Part shown: positions 1-8,620 of the stretch, piece by piece
Numbering within the stretch: position 1 is the stretch's first letter
Layout of the letters: every line of letters begins with the position of its first letter
Assembly: GCA_019310485.1 (NCBI GenBank)
Contig: JAFDEF010000052.1
Coordinates: 1-33,348, forward strand
Direction: 5' to 3'
DNA from: Deltaproteobacteria bacterium
GTDB lineage: Bacteria; Desulfobacterota; DSM-4660; Desulfatiglandales; HGW-15
DNA: 33,348 nucleotides
The notes under the pieces: generated by a model
Seen by the model: the letters and a program-made list of their open reading frames with translations, nothing else
Databases searched by the model: none
What the model was told of the DNA's origin: nothing
Program-made: the position numbers and the translations under genes

Positions 1-287
1 CATCAATTTCTATCATTATGTCTTCGATCGTATCTCCGGCGCCTTTGAAATGCCCAGTATGGCTGAGCTTATCACTCAAAGAGCCCAACAACTCAATCTG
101 GGCACCTCATGGAAACCCCCTTAAAATACCTTTGAAAATACCTTCATCTCCTGGTAATCTCTTTATAGCCTCAAGCTGGAATGCGCTCCACACACAGTGC
201 CTCACCACAGATTGAGCTCGCCACTATTTATTGAGCTACTACTCTTATCCTTTCATTACACATAAGCTCTAAAGATCATCACCGTCT
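1..287. other. No supported gene; possibly decayed coding sequence
   Basis: No gene can be supported here. One minus-strand frame is open from about 235 down to a TGA at 107-109 and again from 106 to the window edge. Its composition looks protein-like (for example GAGDTIEDI near the edge), so this may be the remains of a gene with one nonsense codon. No start codon with a ribosome binding site was seen and no family was recognised. Confidence 0.3.
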
Positions 288-1502
288 CTATACCTCAACT
301 TTATTAGCACGAGCCATTGAACTAATCAACTTTGCAAATCTCTCAATCCCCTTTTTCTTGTTGTACTTCCTCGCAGCTGACCTAGCCCTTCTGCCCATCA
401 TTTGGAGCTTTTCAGGCTGTGCTTTAATATCAAGAATGGCTTTCGCCAGCGCCTCTGGGCTATCCGGATTGACTACTATCCCGCATTGTTCTTGCCCAAC
501 TATTTGGGCAACATCACTAGATTCCGGAGCCAGTGCTAAAACGGGGCGCCCAGCAGATAAGATAGAATAAAATTTACTAGGGACGACCATTCCTTCTAAG
601 CCCCGTTTGATCGCAACCACATGCAAGTCTCCAGCCGCCATCACATAAGAGATCTCATTCGCTGGTCGGAAAGGCATGAACCGTACATTTTTGCACGAAC
701 TTGCCAATTTTTCTATTTTGCCCTTGGCAGCACCGTCTCCGATAAAGATGAATCCGATATCTTCCTCATTTAGGCATCTTGCAGCGTCTATCAATGTCTC
801 CCATGCCCCGTAAAAGCCCAAGTTTCCCCCATGAAAGACGGTAAAAGAAAAACCGCACCGCAACTCTAACGTCTTTGGATGTTGCCTCGGCGCCATCAGA
901 GATTCGTCGATGCTGGCACCCAGCCTGACGACCTTAATCTTGTCTTCGTCAATGCCCTTTGAAGCAACAAGCCTTTTCATGTCTTCTCCCAAGACAACAA
1001 TAACTTTGGCCTTTCTAAGGGCCCATCGGTGGATTTTTTCCCATAGAGATACCAGCGCATTCTCTCTTACCAAGCCTGAAGCCAAGGCCATGTCAGGGTG
1101 AAGATCTTGTATAAAATAAACAAAAGGTCGCTGTTGTAAAGTAGCAACAGTTGCAGCTGCAATTCCAATCAGCGGCGGGTCAGTCATACAAACAAGTGCA
1201 TCAGCTTTAATCGTGAGAGCCCTAACTGTCATTAACATCAGGTAAGAAAAGTAGTTCAAAACCCGCCCTTTCATTAGGTGTCGCTCAAAAGATGTAGATC
1301 CTACCCGCTCAACTAGGAGTTTGCCATCAGCACTCTGATGCAAAAAGTGCCATGGATACCTCTCAAGAGGGTTATACGAAGGTCGCCCAGCTAAAACTGT
1401 AACTTTATGTTCCTCGGCTAGTGCGTAAGCATACCTTTGGGCAACATATGCCGTGGCCGCTGTGTCTGGAGGGTAATACTGGTTAAGGAACAGAATATTC
1501 AA
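288..1502 (-). CDS. GT4 family glycosyltransferase (WbuB/WcaI-like)
   Basis: A 404-residue GT-B fold glycosyltransferase of family GT4, probably adding one sugar to an undecaprenyl-linked glycan at the cytoplasmic membrane. The N-terminus NILFLNQYYPPD is typical of WbuB/WcaI-like enzymes. It is followed by an acceptor-binding half containing YFIQDLHPDMAL, and by a C-terminal donor-binding half with the GNLGFYGAWETLI and GLEGMVVPSKFYSILSAGRPV segments, the latter being the family's donor-site region. Length is normal and the frame is intact. It is the last gene of the leftward series; the spacer to the upstream GT9 gene holds palindromes. Sugar and acceptor specificity cannot be read from the sequence. 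Confidence 0.9.
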   Translation of the reverse strand: MNILFLNQYYPPDTAATAYVAQRYAYALAEEHKVTVLAGRPSYNPLERYPWHFLHQSADGKLLVERVGSTSFERHLMKGRVLNYFSYLMLMTVRALTIKADALVCMTDPPLIGIAAATVATLQQRPFVYFIQDLHPDMALASGLVRENALVSLWEKIHRWALRKAKVIVVLGEDMKRLVASKGIDEDKIKVVRLGASIDESLMAPRQHPKTLELRCGFSFTVFHGGNLGFYGAWETLIDAARCLNEEDIGFIFIGDGAAKGKIEKLASSCKNVRFMPFRPANEISYVMAAGDLHVVAIKRGLEGMVVPSKFYSILSAGRPVLALAPESSDVAQIVGQEQCGIVVNPDSPEALAKAILDIKAQPEKLQMMGRRARSAARKYNKKKGIERFAKLISSMARANKVEV

Positions 1503-1561
1503 GTCTAAAATAGTATCCGTGGGTAATTATCGGCCTTCTTGAGAAAGCTCTTTGTGGAGCC

Positions 1562-1630
1562 CCACGGGCAAGCCCGTGGCACCACTTAGTCTCGCCGAAT
1601 TGCTTCGCAATCGGCGGGACTTAGTGGTAC
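1562..1630. repeat. Two adjacent palindromes (REP-like hairpins)
   Basis: Positions 1562-1579 form a perfect 8-bp stem (CCACGGGC, loop AA). Immediately after, 1579-1603 and 1607-1630 form an imperfect inverted repeat with arms of about 24 bases around a TTC loop, including CGCCGA/TCGGCG and TTGC/GCAA. They lie between two leftward genes. No run of T follows on either strand, so this looks like a REP-type intergenic element more than an intrinsic terminator. Confidence 0.6.
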
Positions 1631-1705
1631 GACATCCCGCCCGCCCTTAACCGCATTCATCCACGGATTTCTTATAAAAAAGACCTGGAATTCTCTAGAC
1701 AGACG

Positions 1706-2656
1706 TTACCCAATTACCGACTTGACCACATGAACTACATCATCTACATTTATATCTTTAAGGGGCTGCTTGTCCATGTATCTAAGTCTATATCGATCGC
1801 GGGCGGAAAGAGGGTTCTTCGGATATATTATTCTTGTGCCAGGAGGAGCCCACTCATTAGCATTCAAGAAACCAAATAGACCAATGGCCGGAACACCCAG
1901 ATAAAAAGACATGTGTAGCCATGCTGAGTCCGTTGAAATACATAGTGCGGAGTCCTCTAGTGCACAGGCCACTTCATTAATGCTACCGCGGATTATCTGG
2001 AATGATTCATCTCCACTCAAGTATAGCAGAGCTTTTATGAAATGGTATTTTTTTCCAGGCGGTAATACCAATCGGACCATAAACCCCTCGTGAACCAAGC
2101 ATTCAATCAGTTTTTGTCCGAGCGCAAGAGGCACCCGTCTGTTGGGCCAATATGAATCCAGAAACAAAAAGATTCTGTTTGATTTAATTGTATCAGGGAG
2201 CTTTTCCTTCGTAGGAATACGGCTACCGCCAAATCTATCTATCAGAAGGTTAATTCGTTGGTAGGCGTTTAGATTTGATGGGTAGCGGATAGAAATAATA
2301 TTATTTATCCTCAGCAATTTGAGAAAGACTTTGTGGCGCAAATCCCCTCTAGTATCCCAGAGGAAGTCGTATCTTTTTTTTCTAACCCATTTCCTTAGTT
2401 TCAGAATGTGCGAAATATTATAATGAAATGGATGCCTTCCTACCTTCCTATTCCAAGGAGCTGAAAAGCAAAAAACATCCTCAACGAAATCCTGCAGTGA
2501 AATCCATTCTACCCACTCCTTTTTGCAGATAAAGCTGGTTCGTATATCAAAAATGGTATATAGTTCTCTTGAGAAATAAGCACTGATAATTAGATCACCT
2601 AGATTCCAAGGTTCAAATATTATGATATGTTTCGCGGATTCTAGCTTGACGCCCAT
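1706..2656 (-). CDS. GT9 (ADP-heptose:LPS heptosyltransferase-like) glycosyltransferase
   Basis: A 316-residue protein of glycosyltransferase family 9 (heptosyltransferase I/II-like). The N-terminal motif EPWNLGDLIISAYF matches the family's GDxxxxT/S start. The C-terminal donor-site segment CISTDSAWLHMSFYLGVPAIGLFG matches the D/N-S-G/A-x-x-H-x-A/S-x-x-x-x-x-P family signature. The role is probably transfer of a heptose or related sugar during lipopolysaccharide or glycan assembly on the cytoplasmic side. The gene is AT-rich like its left-hand neighbours. It stands apart from the upstream GT4 by about 250 bases in which no gene is seen. The true donor is unknown. Confidence 0.85.
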   Translation of the reverse strand: MGVKLESAKHIIIFEPWNLGDLIISAYFSRELYTIFDIRTSFICKKEWVEWISLQDFVEDVFCFSAPWNRKVGRHPFHYNISHILKLRKWVRKKRYDFLWDTRGDLRHKVFLKLLRINNIISIRYPSNLNAYQRINLLIDRFGGSRIPTKEKLPDTIKSNRIFLFLDSYWPNRRVPLALGQKLIECLVHEGFMVRLVLPPGKKYHFIKALLYLSGDESFQIIRGSINEVACALEDSALCISTDSAWLHMSFYLGVPAIGLFGFLNANEWAPPGTRIIYPKNPLSARDRYRLRYMDKQPLKDINVDDVVHVVKSVIG

Positions 2657-2909
2657 ATAAATAAAACCTTCTCTACAGTAAAGCGTTTCTTATCCTAAGC
2701 CCCTGAGACGGAAAGAGGATCTTGAATTTTCCGCATTAAAGTCAATAGCGACCTATTGAGACTTTTCAACCTTAGGTGCGATAGCTTCTCTAGAAATAGT
2801 CAGAGCAACTTCTACTGGATTTTTTCCTAAAGTTCAGCCTATCGAATCAAAGTCCTCAAGACAGATTGGATTTTGCACCTTGCTCTGAATGGTTTTGTTG
2901 AGACACCTT
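2657..2909. other. Intergenic spacer, nothing recognised
   Basis: AT-rich spacer between the GT9 and GT4 genes. An open frame at 2834-3040 overlaps the real GT4 gene and has no family resemblance. No clear promoter or terminator was identified. Confidence 0.4.
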
Positions 2910-4043
2910 CTAATGACATGTCTTGCACTCCAAGGCCACTTTAAGAACATCAAGGGTCTTTTTTGCACAGGTGTTCCACGAAAATTTCCGGACCCTCCTC
3001 TTCCCATAAAGGGAAAGCTTTTCTCTAAGAGAAGCATCATTCACAATTCTTAGCATGGCATTCTTGATGTCATCCACGCTATAGGGATCGACAAGTAGGG
3101 CCGCATCCCCTGCTACCTCGGGCATGGAAGACACTTTTGAGGTTATGACAGGCGTACCGAATCTCATTGCCTCTAAAATCGGAAAACCGAACCCTTCATA
3201 GATTGATGGGAAAACTAGGCAAAGGGCGTTCTTATATAAGTACCCAAGCTGCTCTTCCGGCAAGTAGCCCATGGGCTTGAGACTCGCCTTACAGGAATAG
3301 TTTTTCAGTAGTCTGGACAAATCGGCTCCTTTCCACCCCATTGCTCCAACGAGCACTAGATGTACCCCCAGATGAGATGGGTTAATCTTTTCAAAGGCCT
3401 TCAATAAGCGGATCACATTTTTTCTTGGCTCTAATGTCCCGACAAAAAGAAAGTATTTTGGCGGGACCTTTTCGACTACGTGGTCCACGTTGGAAAGGGG
3501 TGCAAGCGAAGGTGCGCCCGGATAGACGGTAAACACCTTTGCATGTGCCGTACGGTAGGTCTTTACCAAGCCCGAGTGCGTGGATCTTGAATCACAAATG
3601 ATGCAGTGGGCCCTCTTCACTGACTGCTTCATCATAATTTTTTCCAGCGTCAGATTGTACCAAGGCATTGTTTCTGGATGTTCCATATGAACCAAGTCGT
3701 GAATATTTAGAACTTTTTTTATGTAGCGGGGAAGGGTGAAGGGAAGATGGTGTCTTGTTCCCCAAAACAAATCATATTTGTTCCTCCTGGCGAGTTGATA
3801 TACCGCACCCTGCATCCACGTGGAACTAACGAACCTCTTGTTCAATCGGCCTTCTATCTTCCTCCATTTAGGGTTTTTGATATGGTAATGTATCTTGGCA
3901 TGGGACAGGAGATAATAATGATTGTATTGATCTAAATCTTGCAGTTCATCCAAAAGGCTCCTGAGATAAACTGATATCCCTGTGAACACATAGCTCAAAG
4001 GCCTTGCATCAACCAGGACCCTAGCACCGCGCCTTGTCTGCAT
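2910..4043 (-). CDS. GT4 family glycosyltransferase (mannosyltransferase-like)
   Basis: A GT4 glycosyltransferase of 377 residues from the chosen start. The N-terminus RVLVDARPLSYVFTGISVY has the family glycine loop. The C-terminal half has FVGTLEPRKN (donor site) and PSIYEGFGFPILEAM, the conserved E-x7-E region of retaining GT4 enzymes. The start at 4043 is chosen because it lies one base after the gmd stop (TAG-C-ATG) and puts the VDARPL strand near the N-terminus; an ATG at 4079 would add 12 residues overlapping gmd. The sequence resembles mannosyltransferases that use GDP-mannose-derived donors, which suits the adjacent gmd, but the donor is inferred. Confidence 0.88.
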   Translation of the reverse strand: MQTRRGARVLVDARPLSYVFTGISVYLRSLLDELQDLDQYNHYYLLSHAKIHYHIKNPKWRKIEGRLNKRFVSSTWMQGAVYQLARRNKYDLFWGTRHHLPFTLPRYIKKVLNIHDLVHMEHPETMPWYNLTLEKIMMKQSVKRAHCIICDSRSTHSGLVKTYRTAHAKVFTVYPGAPSLAPLSNVDHVVEKVPPKYFLFVGTLEPRKNVIRLLKAFEKINPSHLGVHLVLVGAMGWKGADLSRLLKNYSCKASLKPMGYLPEEQLGYLYKNALCLVFPSIYEGFGFPILEAMRFGTPVITSKVSSMPEVAGDAALLVDPYSVDDIKNAMLRIVNDASLREKLSLYGKRRVRKFSWNTCAKKTLDVLKVALECKTCH

Positions 4044-4044
4044 G

Positions 4045-5016
4045 CTATCTAGTGCTACGTCCCTCGGAGATTTCCGCATCTACCATCATTCTCGCCACAT
4101 CCCTCATCATATACCTTGCTTTCCATCCCAACACCTTTTCTGCCTTCTTGGGGTTTGCCTTCACAGACAAAATATCAGTAGGACGGAATAGAGATTCATC
4201 GATCTCCACATGTTCGCGCCAATCAAGGCCCAAATAATCAAAAACCGTTTCAACAAAATCTTCTAGTTTATTTGTCTGCCCTGTTGCAATCACAAAGTCC
4301 TCAGGTACATCCTGCTGGAGCATAAGCCACATTGCCTTTACATATTCTGGAGCCCAGCCCCAGTCACGCTCAACCTTAAGATTGCCCAGCTTGAGTTTTT
4401 CTTTACTGCCTTTGGCAATCTCGCACGCTGTTCTCACTATCTTTCTCGTGACAAAACGAAGCGGTCTAAGTGGCGATTCATGGTTGAACAAAAGACCTGA
4501 ACAGGCAAAAAGCCCAAATGCTTCTCGATAATTGGCTACCTGCCAAAAAGCCGCGGCCTTAGCAACACTATATGGACTTCGAGGACGAAATGAAGTCTCT
4601 TCGTTGGCTATCTTTCCATCGGTATTCCCAAAGCACTCTCCTGATGCCGCATTATAAAAGCGAACTGGAATTTCAAGAAACCTAATAGCCTCCAGTAGAT
4701 TCAAAGTAGCTACACCGATACTTTCAAATGTCTCTACAGGAAGATTAAAAGACAGCCCAACAGAGCTTTGTCCTGCTAGATTGTAGATTTCCTCAGGAAC
4801 CGTTCTTTTTATTACTTGTAATACACTTCTAAAGTCATTAAGGGATGCAGATTGTACCTCGACTTTATCTCTTATTCCCAATTTGTGCAGGTTTTCAAAA
4901 GAGGCCATCTGTGCATCCCGGGAGGTCCCATAAACCTTATACCCTTTTTTTAACAACAATTGGGCCAAATAGGCCCCATCCTGTCCACTAATTCCGATGA
5001 TCAAAGCCTTCTTCAT
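4045..5016 (-). CDS. gmd: GDP-mannose 4,6-dehydratase
   Basis: A 323-residue short-chain dehydrogenase of the GDP-mannose 4,6-dehydratase type, which makes GDP-4-keto-6-deoxy-D-mannose, the precursor of GDP-D-rhamnose, GDP-L-fucose and GDP-perosamine. Visible features are the NAD(P) loop GISGQDGAYLA at the N-terminus, the segment YNLAGQSSVGLSF, the catalytic YSVAK with AASGECFG before it, and the family segment NHESPLRPLRFVTRKI. Length and motifs are complete. No reductase, epimerase or aminotransferase that would finish a GDP-6-deoxy sugar is visible in the window, so that step must be encoded elsewhere. A second, truncated gmd lies at 7897-8081. Confidence 0.93.
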   Translation of the reverse strand: MKKALIIGISGQDGAYLAQLLLKKGYKVYGTSRDAQMASFENLHKLGIRDKVEVQSASLNDFRSVLQVIKRTVPEEIYNLAGQSSVGLSFNLPVETFESIGVATLNLLEAIRFLEIPVRFYNAASGECFGNTDGKIANEETSFRPRSPYSVAKAAAFWQVANYREAFGLFACSGLLFNHESPLRPLRFVTRKIVRTACEIAKGSKEKLKLGNLKVERDWGWAPEYVKAMWLMLQQDVPEDFVIATGQTNKLEDFVETVFDYLGLDWREHVEIDESLFRPTDILSVKANPKKAEKVLGWKARYMMRDVARMMVDAEISEGRSTR

Positions 5017-5072
5017 ATTCCTTCATCCTATCCTGTTATAGTTGACTGGGAAGTTTGAGTTAAGATGAATCA

Positions 5073-5813
5073 CTACTCTTCCACAGCTATCAACTTATGG
5101 TAGCTGTCAATAACTTTTTCTGGGGGTCCCTCATCAAGTATTTTTCCTTTGACCAGCAAGCACACTCTATCACACATCATTTTCACCGCATGCATATCAT
5201 GAGATACAAACACTATTGTTTTCTTCTTCTTAATTTCCTCCATCTTCTCAAAGCACTTTGCCTGAAACTTCTCATCCCCAACAGCGAGAATTTCATCAAT
5301 AAGGAAAATATCAGGATCAATACTCAGCGATATGGAAAAGGCAAGTCTCATCTGCATTCCGGTAGAATAGTTCTTTATCGGCACATCAATAAAGTCTTCC
5401 AATTCAGAAAACCTAACAATCTCGTCGTAATTCATTTGGATCTCCTTCTTAGTAAGTCCATAAAGGGAAGCACTAAGATAAATATTTTCTGTGCCGGTCA
5501 AATCTGGCTCGAACCCTACTCCTAGCTCTATTATTGGAGCTACGCGGCCTTCAATAAAAATTTTTCCTTTGCTGGGACTTAGTATACCCGCCATTAATTT
5601 TAATAATGTACTTTTACCTGAGCCATTAGGCCCTATTAGGCCAAGAAATTCTCCACGTTTTACTTCCAAGTTTATATTCCGCAAGGCCCAGAACATCTCT
5701 TTCTTCTCACGGAAATTTCCTTTCAAAAGTGCGATAGCCCTTTCTTTTAGGAAATATGAACGATTGTGCCTTATGAAAAAGTATTTTGAAATCCCTTCAA
5801 TTCTCGCAACCAC
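5073..5813 (-). CDS. wzt: Polysaccharide ABC exporter ATPase, short form without carbohydrate-binding domain
   Basis: The 246-residue ATP-binding subunit of an O-antigen/teichoic-acid type ABC-2 exporter. The Walker A motif GPNGSGKST is at residues 61-69, the signature STGMQ at about 150-154, Walker B with LIDE at about 168-174, and the switch histidine in VSHDM at about 205. The protein ends soon after the nucleotide-binding domain, so it lacks the C-terminal carbohydrate-binding domain found in about 400-residue Wzt proteins that recognise capped chains. It follows wzm by six bases, which implies a single exporter. This contrasts with the orphan Wzt binding domain at 21580-21986. Confidence 0.93.
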   Translation of the reverse strand: MVARIEGISKYFFIRHNRSYFLKERAIALLKGNFREKKEMFWALRNINLEVKRGEFLGLIGPNGSGKSTLLKLMAGILSPSKGKIFIEGRVAPIIELGVGFEPDLTGTENIYLSASLYGLTKKEIQMNYDEIVRFSELEDFIDVPIKNYSTGMQMRLAFSISLSIDPDIFLIDEILAVGDEKFQAKCFEKMEEIKKKKTIVFVSHDMHAVKMMCDRVCLLVKGKILDEGPPEKVIDSYHKLIAVEE

Positions 5814-5819
5814 TCTTTA

Positions 5820-6599
5820 TTACACCTCTTCCGCAAATTTTGGCCTGCACCAAGCAAAAGTCTTAGAGCCAATTACATACGCCCCAATCACCCACAACAA
5901 CATTATGACAATGGCGGGGAGCGCGGGAAATTGGCCACTATATATCAATTTTTGATAAGCGAGGGTAAAGACGGTCATGGGGTTTAACCACATCAAGATA
6001 TGAAATCTCTCTGGAACCATAGAGAGGGGATAAATTATGGGGGTAACCCAGAATGCCAGCATCAATAATACCTCTACCAGATGCTTGATATCCCTGAAGT
6101 AAATTGTGACGGCAGAAAGAAGAAGACTGAGGCCCAACGTGAAAAGGAAATGAAGAAACAGTAAAACCGGCAAAAACGCTAATGACAAACTAAGGCCTTT
6201 CCAGTAAGCTAGTATGGGTACAAACACTATATAGGCAAGAAGTAGCTGAACAAGATTAAATGCTACCGTAGAAATGGGGATTATTTCTCTCGGAAAGAAG
6301 ACCTTCTTAATGAGATTGCCATTATCAATTATGCATGAAGTTGCCATATTAAGAGAATTCACAACAAATGACCAAGGGAGAACTCCTGCCAATAAGAATA
6401 TTACATAGTTTTCCATTTTTATTCTTATGATGTATTTAAAGGCAACAGTATAAACTATTATCATAGAAAGTGGGTTTAACAGGGACCAAAGGAATCCCAA
6501 AAAAGAACCTCGATACTTCAGTTTTACTTGCTTGTAAACTAGATTGAAAAGCAGGTATCTGTAATTCAACAATTCTTTCATAACCCATCCTATTCTCAA
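5820..6599 (-). CDS. wzm: Polysaccharide ABC exporter permease
   Basis: A 259-residue ABC-2 type integral membrane protein, the permease partner of the downstream wzt. The cytoplasmic N-terminus with YRGSFLGFLWSLLNPLSM is the conserved amphipathic entry segment of Wzm/KpsM/TagG proteins. About six transmembrane stretches follow, and the region RDIKHLVEVLLM...FWVTPIIYP matches the family's conserved loop. It should export a finished undecaprenyl-linked glycan across the inner membrane. The upstream side abuts the IS1380-like element by about 120 bases, so the native promoter may have been displaced by that insertion. Confidence 0.93.
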   Translation of the reverse strand: MRIGWVMKELLNYRYLLFNLVYKQVKLKYRGSFLGFLWSLLNPLSMIIVYTVAFKYIIRIKMENYVIFLLAGVLPWSFVVNSLNMATSCIIDNGNLIKKVFFPREIIPISTVAFNLVQLLLAYIVFVPILAYWKGLSLSLAFLPVLLFLHFLFTLGLSLLLSAVTIYFRDIKHLVEVLLMLAFWVTPIIYPLSMVPERFHILMWLNPMTVFTLAYQKLIYSGQFPALPAIVIMLLWVIGAYVIGSKTFAWCRPKFAEEV

Positions 6600-6719
6600 A
6601 TAGACTTAATAGAGGTTTTTAGCATGTCAAATCAGATTATCCCAAGATCTTTGCCCTGCATCTTTGGCTTCCATGTGCAAATCCATTGAGGATCATTGCT
6701 ATCTGTTACTAAACTAATA

Positions 6720-7896
6720 CCTGAATTTTGCACGGAAGTAGCCCTAAAATGATGAAACCACCTGGGATCCCTGTTATAGAAACGTTTCTGACAAAATAAA
6801 CTAAGAACAGGAGGTACCCCAGATGGTTAAAAAGCGAAAAAACCATACCACCAAAAAGCGTGACAGTAAAGCTTGTAGTAATAATGGTTCTGAGGCCAGA
6901 AAAATCAAGGCTTCCACGCCATATGGCACTTGTACCGAGCGGCTTAGCCCATTTGGTGGGCTTTTGGCATTGGTTAAGTTTTTGGACTTGATGGGTTTTA
7001 AAGAGATCTTTGAGCATACCTATAAGGCTCCAAAACGTTCACCCAAGCTGGGACATTATCGAATGGTTATGGGTGTTCTGATGCTCCTATTTACAGGATT
7101 CAACCGGTTGTGGCATTTCATATACATACGGCTTGACGCCATGGTCTGTGGAATTTTTGGGCTTAATTGCTTGCCTGTTCCAAGTACCTTTTGAGGATGA
7201 TCGATATACATATCGTATCTTCTGTACCAACTTACAAGGAAAGCCTCACAAGGTTATCGCCCTTTATGATAAAAGAGCAGATGTAGAGAACCTTATCGGT
7301 GAGGCCAAGCGGGAGGGTCTTGATGCTATCCCTTCGGCCAAATTCAAAAACAACTACGCCTTCTTTCAAATTGTCATGACGGCCTATAACATGTGGCGGT
7401 ATTTCAAAATGACGGCCCAGCTCAGTGCTGAACAATCCCGCTGGGATAATCCTCATCCCAGCTATGAGGCACTTGAGGGACTTGTGGACAATACAATACG
7501 CATTGCGCGCTTGAAGCTTCTGCTCATAGCTGCAAAGTTGACCTTTCATGATAATCACGAAAAGGCGAAGTTTTCCATTCATGACGCTCGAACACCCGCG
7601 ATGATAAAGTTCTTAAAGTTTCTAGATACAGCGCGCTCTAAAGTGAGGCCATGGATTGAGGGAAGCCTATGGCCTTGCCGGTTTTCTTTGAATCAATCAT
7701 GAGCAAAAAATTTTTTGCACAAATACATCATGTTGAAGATACAGCAAAATAAGGCAATGCCTGATACATAGATCCCACCAATACTAAGCAATGCGAACCG
7801 CTAATTGTGTTACCCCTTGATTCGAACAACGCCCCTTGGGATCAGAAAAAATTACTCGGGTAGGTTCGAAAAGGTAAATTTCGTGCAAAATTCAGG
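6720..7896 (+). mobile_element. IS1380-family element, internally deleted, 1177 bp
   Basis: The element is bounded by terminal inverted repeats: CCTGAATTTTGCACG at 6720-6734 is found as its exact complement at 7882-7896, with partial matching continuing inward. IS1380-family ends characteristically begin with CCTG. Complete members are about 1.6-1.7 kb, so roughly 0.5 kb of the transposase core is missing. The flanks show no target-site duplication (AATA on the left, TCCA on the right). The right end sits inside a gmd gene whose continuation is not found on the other side. This indicates a deletion or recombination after insertion. Confidence 0.85.
6823..7702 (+). pseudogene. IS1380-family transposase, core deleted and frameshifted
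   Basis: The N-terminal part (6823-7194, preceded by AGGAGG) contains FGGLLALVKFLDLMG, LLFTGFNRLWHF and LPVPSTF, all typical of the start of IS1380 transposases. The C-terminal part (7133-7702, another frame) contains YRIFCTNLQGKPHKVIALYDKRAD and ENLIGEAKREG, the region carrying the last catalytic acidic residue. The two join at about 7190: family logic would continue STF into the catalytic core, but the next codons already encode the C-terminal EDDRYTYRIF. The middle of the DDE domain is lost and the frame changes. The product cannot be an active transposase; it could at most be acted on in trans. Confidence 0.85.
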
Positions 7897-8081
7897 TCCA
7901 ATAGATCCATGGGCACCAGCTGGATCTTTCCATCCAGCCCCAGTTCATGCAGCCGCCACAGGTTCACCGAAGCGCTCCGCCGGTAGGCTCCATAAACCTC
8001 GTAGCCCCTTTCCAAAAGCAATCTCGCCAAATAGGCTGCATCCTGCCCGGTGATTCCGGTGATAAAGGCCCGTTTTGTCAT
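7897..8081 (-). pseudogene. gmd: Truncated second GDP-mannose 4,6-dehydratase
   Basis: The N-terminal about 60 residues of a gmd: the start is at 8081, nine bases after GGAGG, followed by KRAFITGITGQDAAYLARLL, VYGAYRRSAS and LVPMDLLDL. At 7896/7897 the frame runs into the inverted repeat of the IS1380-like element and ends within it. No remaining gmd sequence lies on the far side of the element. The copy differs clearly from the intact gmd at 4045-5016 in sequence and is of the RRSAS subtype, so it is not a recent duplicate. It is probably the remnant of an older cluster's GDP-6-deoxy-sugar pathway. Confidence 0.85.
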
Positions 8082-8192
8082 CTTGTTTTTTCCTCCGTTC
8101 ATTCTGCTGCGGTATCATTTTTCACGAGTCGGCCATTAAAGTATTTCTGGAATGCTTGCGTCATGGTCGGAGAACTGATTACGGTGATTCAT

Positions 8193-8612
8193 TTAGGAGC
8201 CCACGATCAGATTCGCCGCAGCCGCGACCGCGATACCCACGACCACACCGGCGGCAATCTCCCACCGGCTGTGGCCAATACGTTCGCGCAACGCCTGATG
8301 GTCAAAGGCGCCCGCAGCCAACTTGTTGATGACCAGTGCATGCTTGCCAACTTCGCGACGCAGGCTGCTGGCATCAAGTATGACGATGAAGGCCAGCGTG
8401 ATGGCGACACCGAAGGCGGGGTGGCTGACGCCTTCTTTGAAGCCAACTAGCGCAGCCATGCTACTAACGATGGCACTGTGGTTACTAGGTGACCCACCGT
8501 AGCCAATGAGGTTGAACGCCAGTTGCTTGGCCTTTATGCTGTTGACAATGAACTTCAAAACTCCGGCGACAAGCCAAGCGAGAAAAGGGGTCAAGGCGTA
8601 AGAAAAATCCAT
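8193..8612 (-). CDS. Divergent PAP2-family (DUF212) membrane phosphatase-like protein
   Basis: About 140 residues with several hydrophobic segments and the motif GGSPSNHSA, the divergent PAP2 (DUF212) counterpart of the phosphatase SGH motif. The start is placed at 8612 (or the next ATG at 8609), just after the ubiA stop at 8621, because the longer reading overlaps ubiA. In mycobacteria a PAP2-type protein beside the UbiA phosphoribosyltransferase is proposed to remove the 5-phosphate from decaprenyl-phosphoryl-5-phosphoribose. The tight linkage to ubiA, dprE2 and dprE1 here suggests the same step. That function is inferred from context only. Confidence 0.8.
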   Translation of the reverse strand: MDFSYALTPFLAWLVAGVLKFIVNSIKAKQLAFNLIGYGGSPSNHSAIVSSMAALVGFKEGVSHPAFGVAITLAFIVILDASSLRREVGKHALVINKLAAGAFDHQALRERIGHSRWEIAAGVVVGIAVAAAANLIVGS

Positions 8613-8620
8613 CATCACCC

